64,000 nt of DNA from Acidobacteriota bacterium (GTDB lineage Bacteria; Acidobacteriota; Holophagae; Acanthopleuribacterales; Acanthopleuribacteraceae), in contig PDUC01000033.1 in the NCBI GenBank assembly GCA_002747255.1, positions 1 through 64,000 on the forward strand, written 5' to 3'. The position numbers and the translations under genes are program-made. Of this stretch, positions 63,449-64,000 are shown piece after piece. Under the pieces are notes generated by a model, which worked only from the letters and a program-made list of their open reading frames with translations, was not told where the DNA came from and did no database searches. Each line of letters begins with the position of its first letter. Within the stretch, counting starts at the first letter, position 1.

Positions 63449-64000
63449 ATGAGCAAGGTATTATCCAATTTTGAAAACCCTTTTCGCCCTGGAGCTGGAC
63501 ACAGGCCTCCCTATCTAGCTGGTCGTGCTAAAGAGATACAGGAATTTGATCGTTTGCTTAGGCAGAAAGTTATATTGGAGAACATGGTTTTAACAGGGTT
63601 GAGGGGTGTTGGTAAAACCGTTCTGCTAGACTCTTTGAAACCAAAAGCACTTCAAGCGAATTGGTTATGGGTTGGAACAGACCTGTCTGAATCAGCAACA
63701 ATAAGTGAAAATAGCATAGCCATCAGATTGCTTACTGATTTGTCTGTCATAACTTCAAATATGGTTATCAAGAGAGAACCAACTCAGAAAATTGGATTTA
63801 ATGCTGCGGAGCAAATAACAGATGTCAAATTAAACTACAATTTGCTAAAAAATATCTATGATAAAACCCCTGGATTGGTACATGATAAACTTAAAAGTAT
63901 CCTGGAGTTCTCCTGGAGCGTCATTTCAAGAAACAGTGAAATAAAAGGGGTTGTGTTTGCGTATGATGAAGCACAAAATTTATCTGACCAAGCAGGAAAA
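63449..64000 (+). CDS. AAA ATPase (ORC1/AAA_16-like), cut by window end
   Basis: The first 184 codons of a larger protein, open to the last base of the window. NPFRPGAGHRPPYLAGRAKEI (9-30) is the typical start of a group of accessory AAA ATPases. Walker A is GLRGVGKT (50-57) and Walker B is FAYDEAQ (Asp173-Glu174). ATG 63449 has AAGAGGATCG upstream. Codon usage is more AT-rich than in hutU, which together with the private promoter suggests a different origin. Such proteins often occur singly in accessory DNA with unknown roles. Confidence 0.8.
   Translation, partial: MSKVLSNFENPFRPGAGHRPPYLAGRAKEIQEFDRLLRQKVILENMVLTGLRGVGKTVLLDSLKPKALQANWLWVGTDLSESATISENSIAIRLLTDLSVITSNMVIKREPTQKIGFNAAEQITDVKLNYNLLKNIYDKTPGLVHDKLKSILEFSWSVISRNSEIKGVVFAYDEAQNLSDQAGK

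Noticed and set aside
1-64000. tRNA genes, CRISPR arrays, insertion sequences and prophage genes
   Set aside because: No T-loop pattern in a cloverleaf context, no spaced direct repeats, no transposase or integrase and no phage structural genes were seen on reading.

Overview
The window looks like a chromosomal stretch of a Gram-negative bacterium of moderate GC content. Evidence for an outer membrane includes many lipobox signal peptides, ExbB/ExbD, and a predicted outer-membrane barrel. Several traits fit Acidobacteriota-like or other deep-branching Gram-negative lineages: a REC-DUF4388 protein, a periplasmic-propeller GGDEF-EAL protein, TPR lipoproteins, a metallopeptidase-PD40-barrel fusion and an M49-like lipoprotein. 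This is an impression from gene content only; no complete rRNA is present. The window opens on the last ~50 nt of a 5S rRNA and its terminator, so an rRNA operon lies just upstream.

Region 1 (0.4-5.7 kb): an exported protein, then a tight cluster of a eukaryote-type AdoMet decarboxylase, spermidine synthase, a RubisCO-like protein and a small cupin, followed by ExbB/ExbD. The cluster reads as a short pathway: spermidine synthesis releases methylthioadenosine (MTA), and the RubisCO-like protein plus cupin match the last two steps of the MTA-isoprenoid shunt known from Rhodospirillum rubrum (methylthioribulose-1-P to methylthioxylulose-5-P to deoxyxylulose-5-P). This is the most interesting system seen.

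Region 2 (6-21 kb): mixed single genes. These are an ArsR regulator, a secreted helical protein, a cytidylate-kinase-like protein with a MocA-like nucleotidyltransferase, a stand-alone cNMP-binding protein, a DUF4332 protein, an SPFH protein, eukaryote-like IleRS, an M49-like lipoprotein, PepQ, a TPR-like lipoprotein and a small exported charged protein.

Region 3 (21-36 kb, minus strand): two co-directional runs with 1-4 nt overlaps. One is SNF2 helicase, SWIM protein, ABC exporter, glycosyltransferase, FolP. The other is DprA, TopA, UvrA.

Region 4 (36-43 kb): two lipoproteins plus a peptidase-propeller-barrel protein, a small membrane protein with an HD-GYP-type protein, an FMN reductase and a REC-DUF4388 protein.

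Region 5 (43.4-52.9 kb): a ten-gene run, nearly all overlapping, of zinc-ribbon/B-box membrane proteins with the MoxR, DUF58, DUF4129-like, DUF4350-like, SpoIIM and RDD set. This is a widely conserved but little-understood envelope system.

Region 6 (53-64 kb): aconitase AcnA, a 1503-aa propeller-PAS-GGDEF-EAL protein, long-form urocanate hydratase, and the first 184 codons of an accessory-type AAA ATPase cut by the window end. No tRNA, CRISPR array, insertion sequence or prophage was seen.
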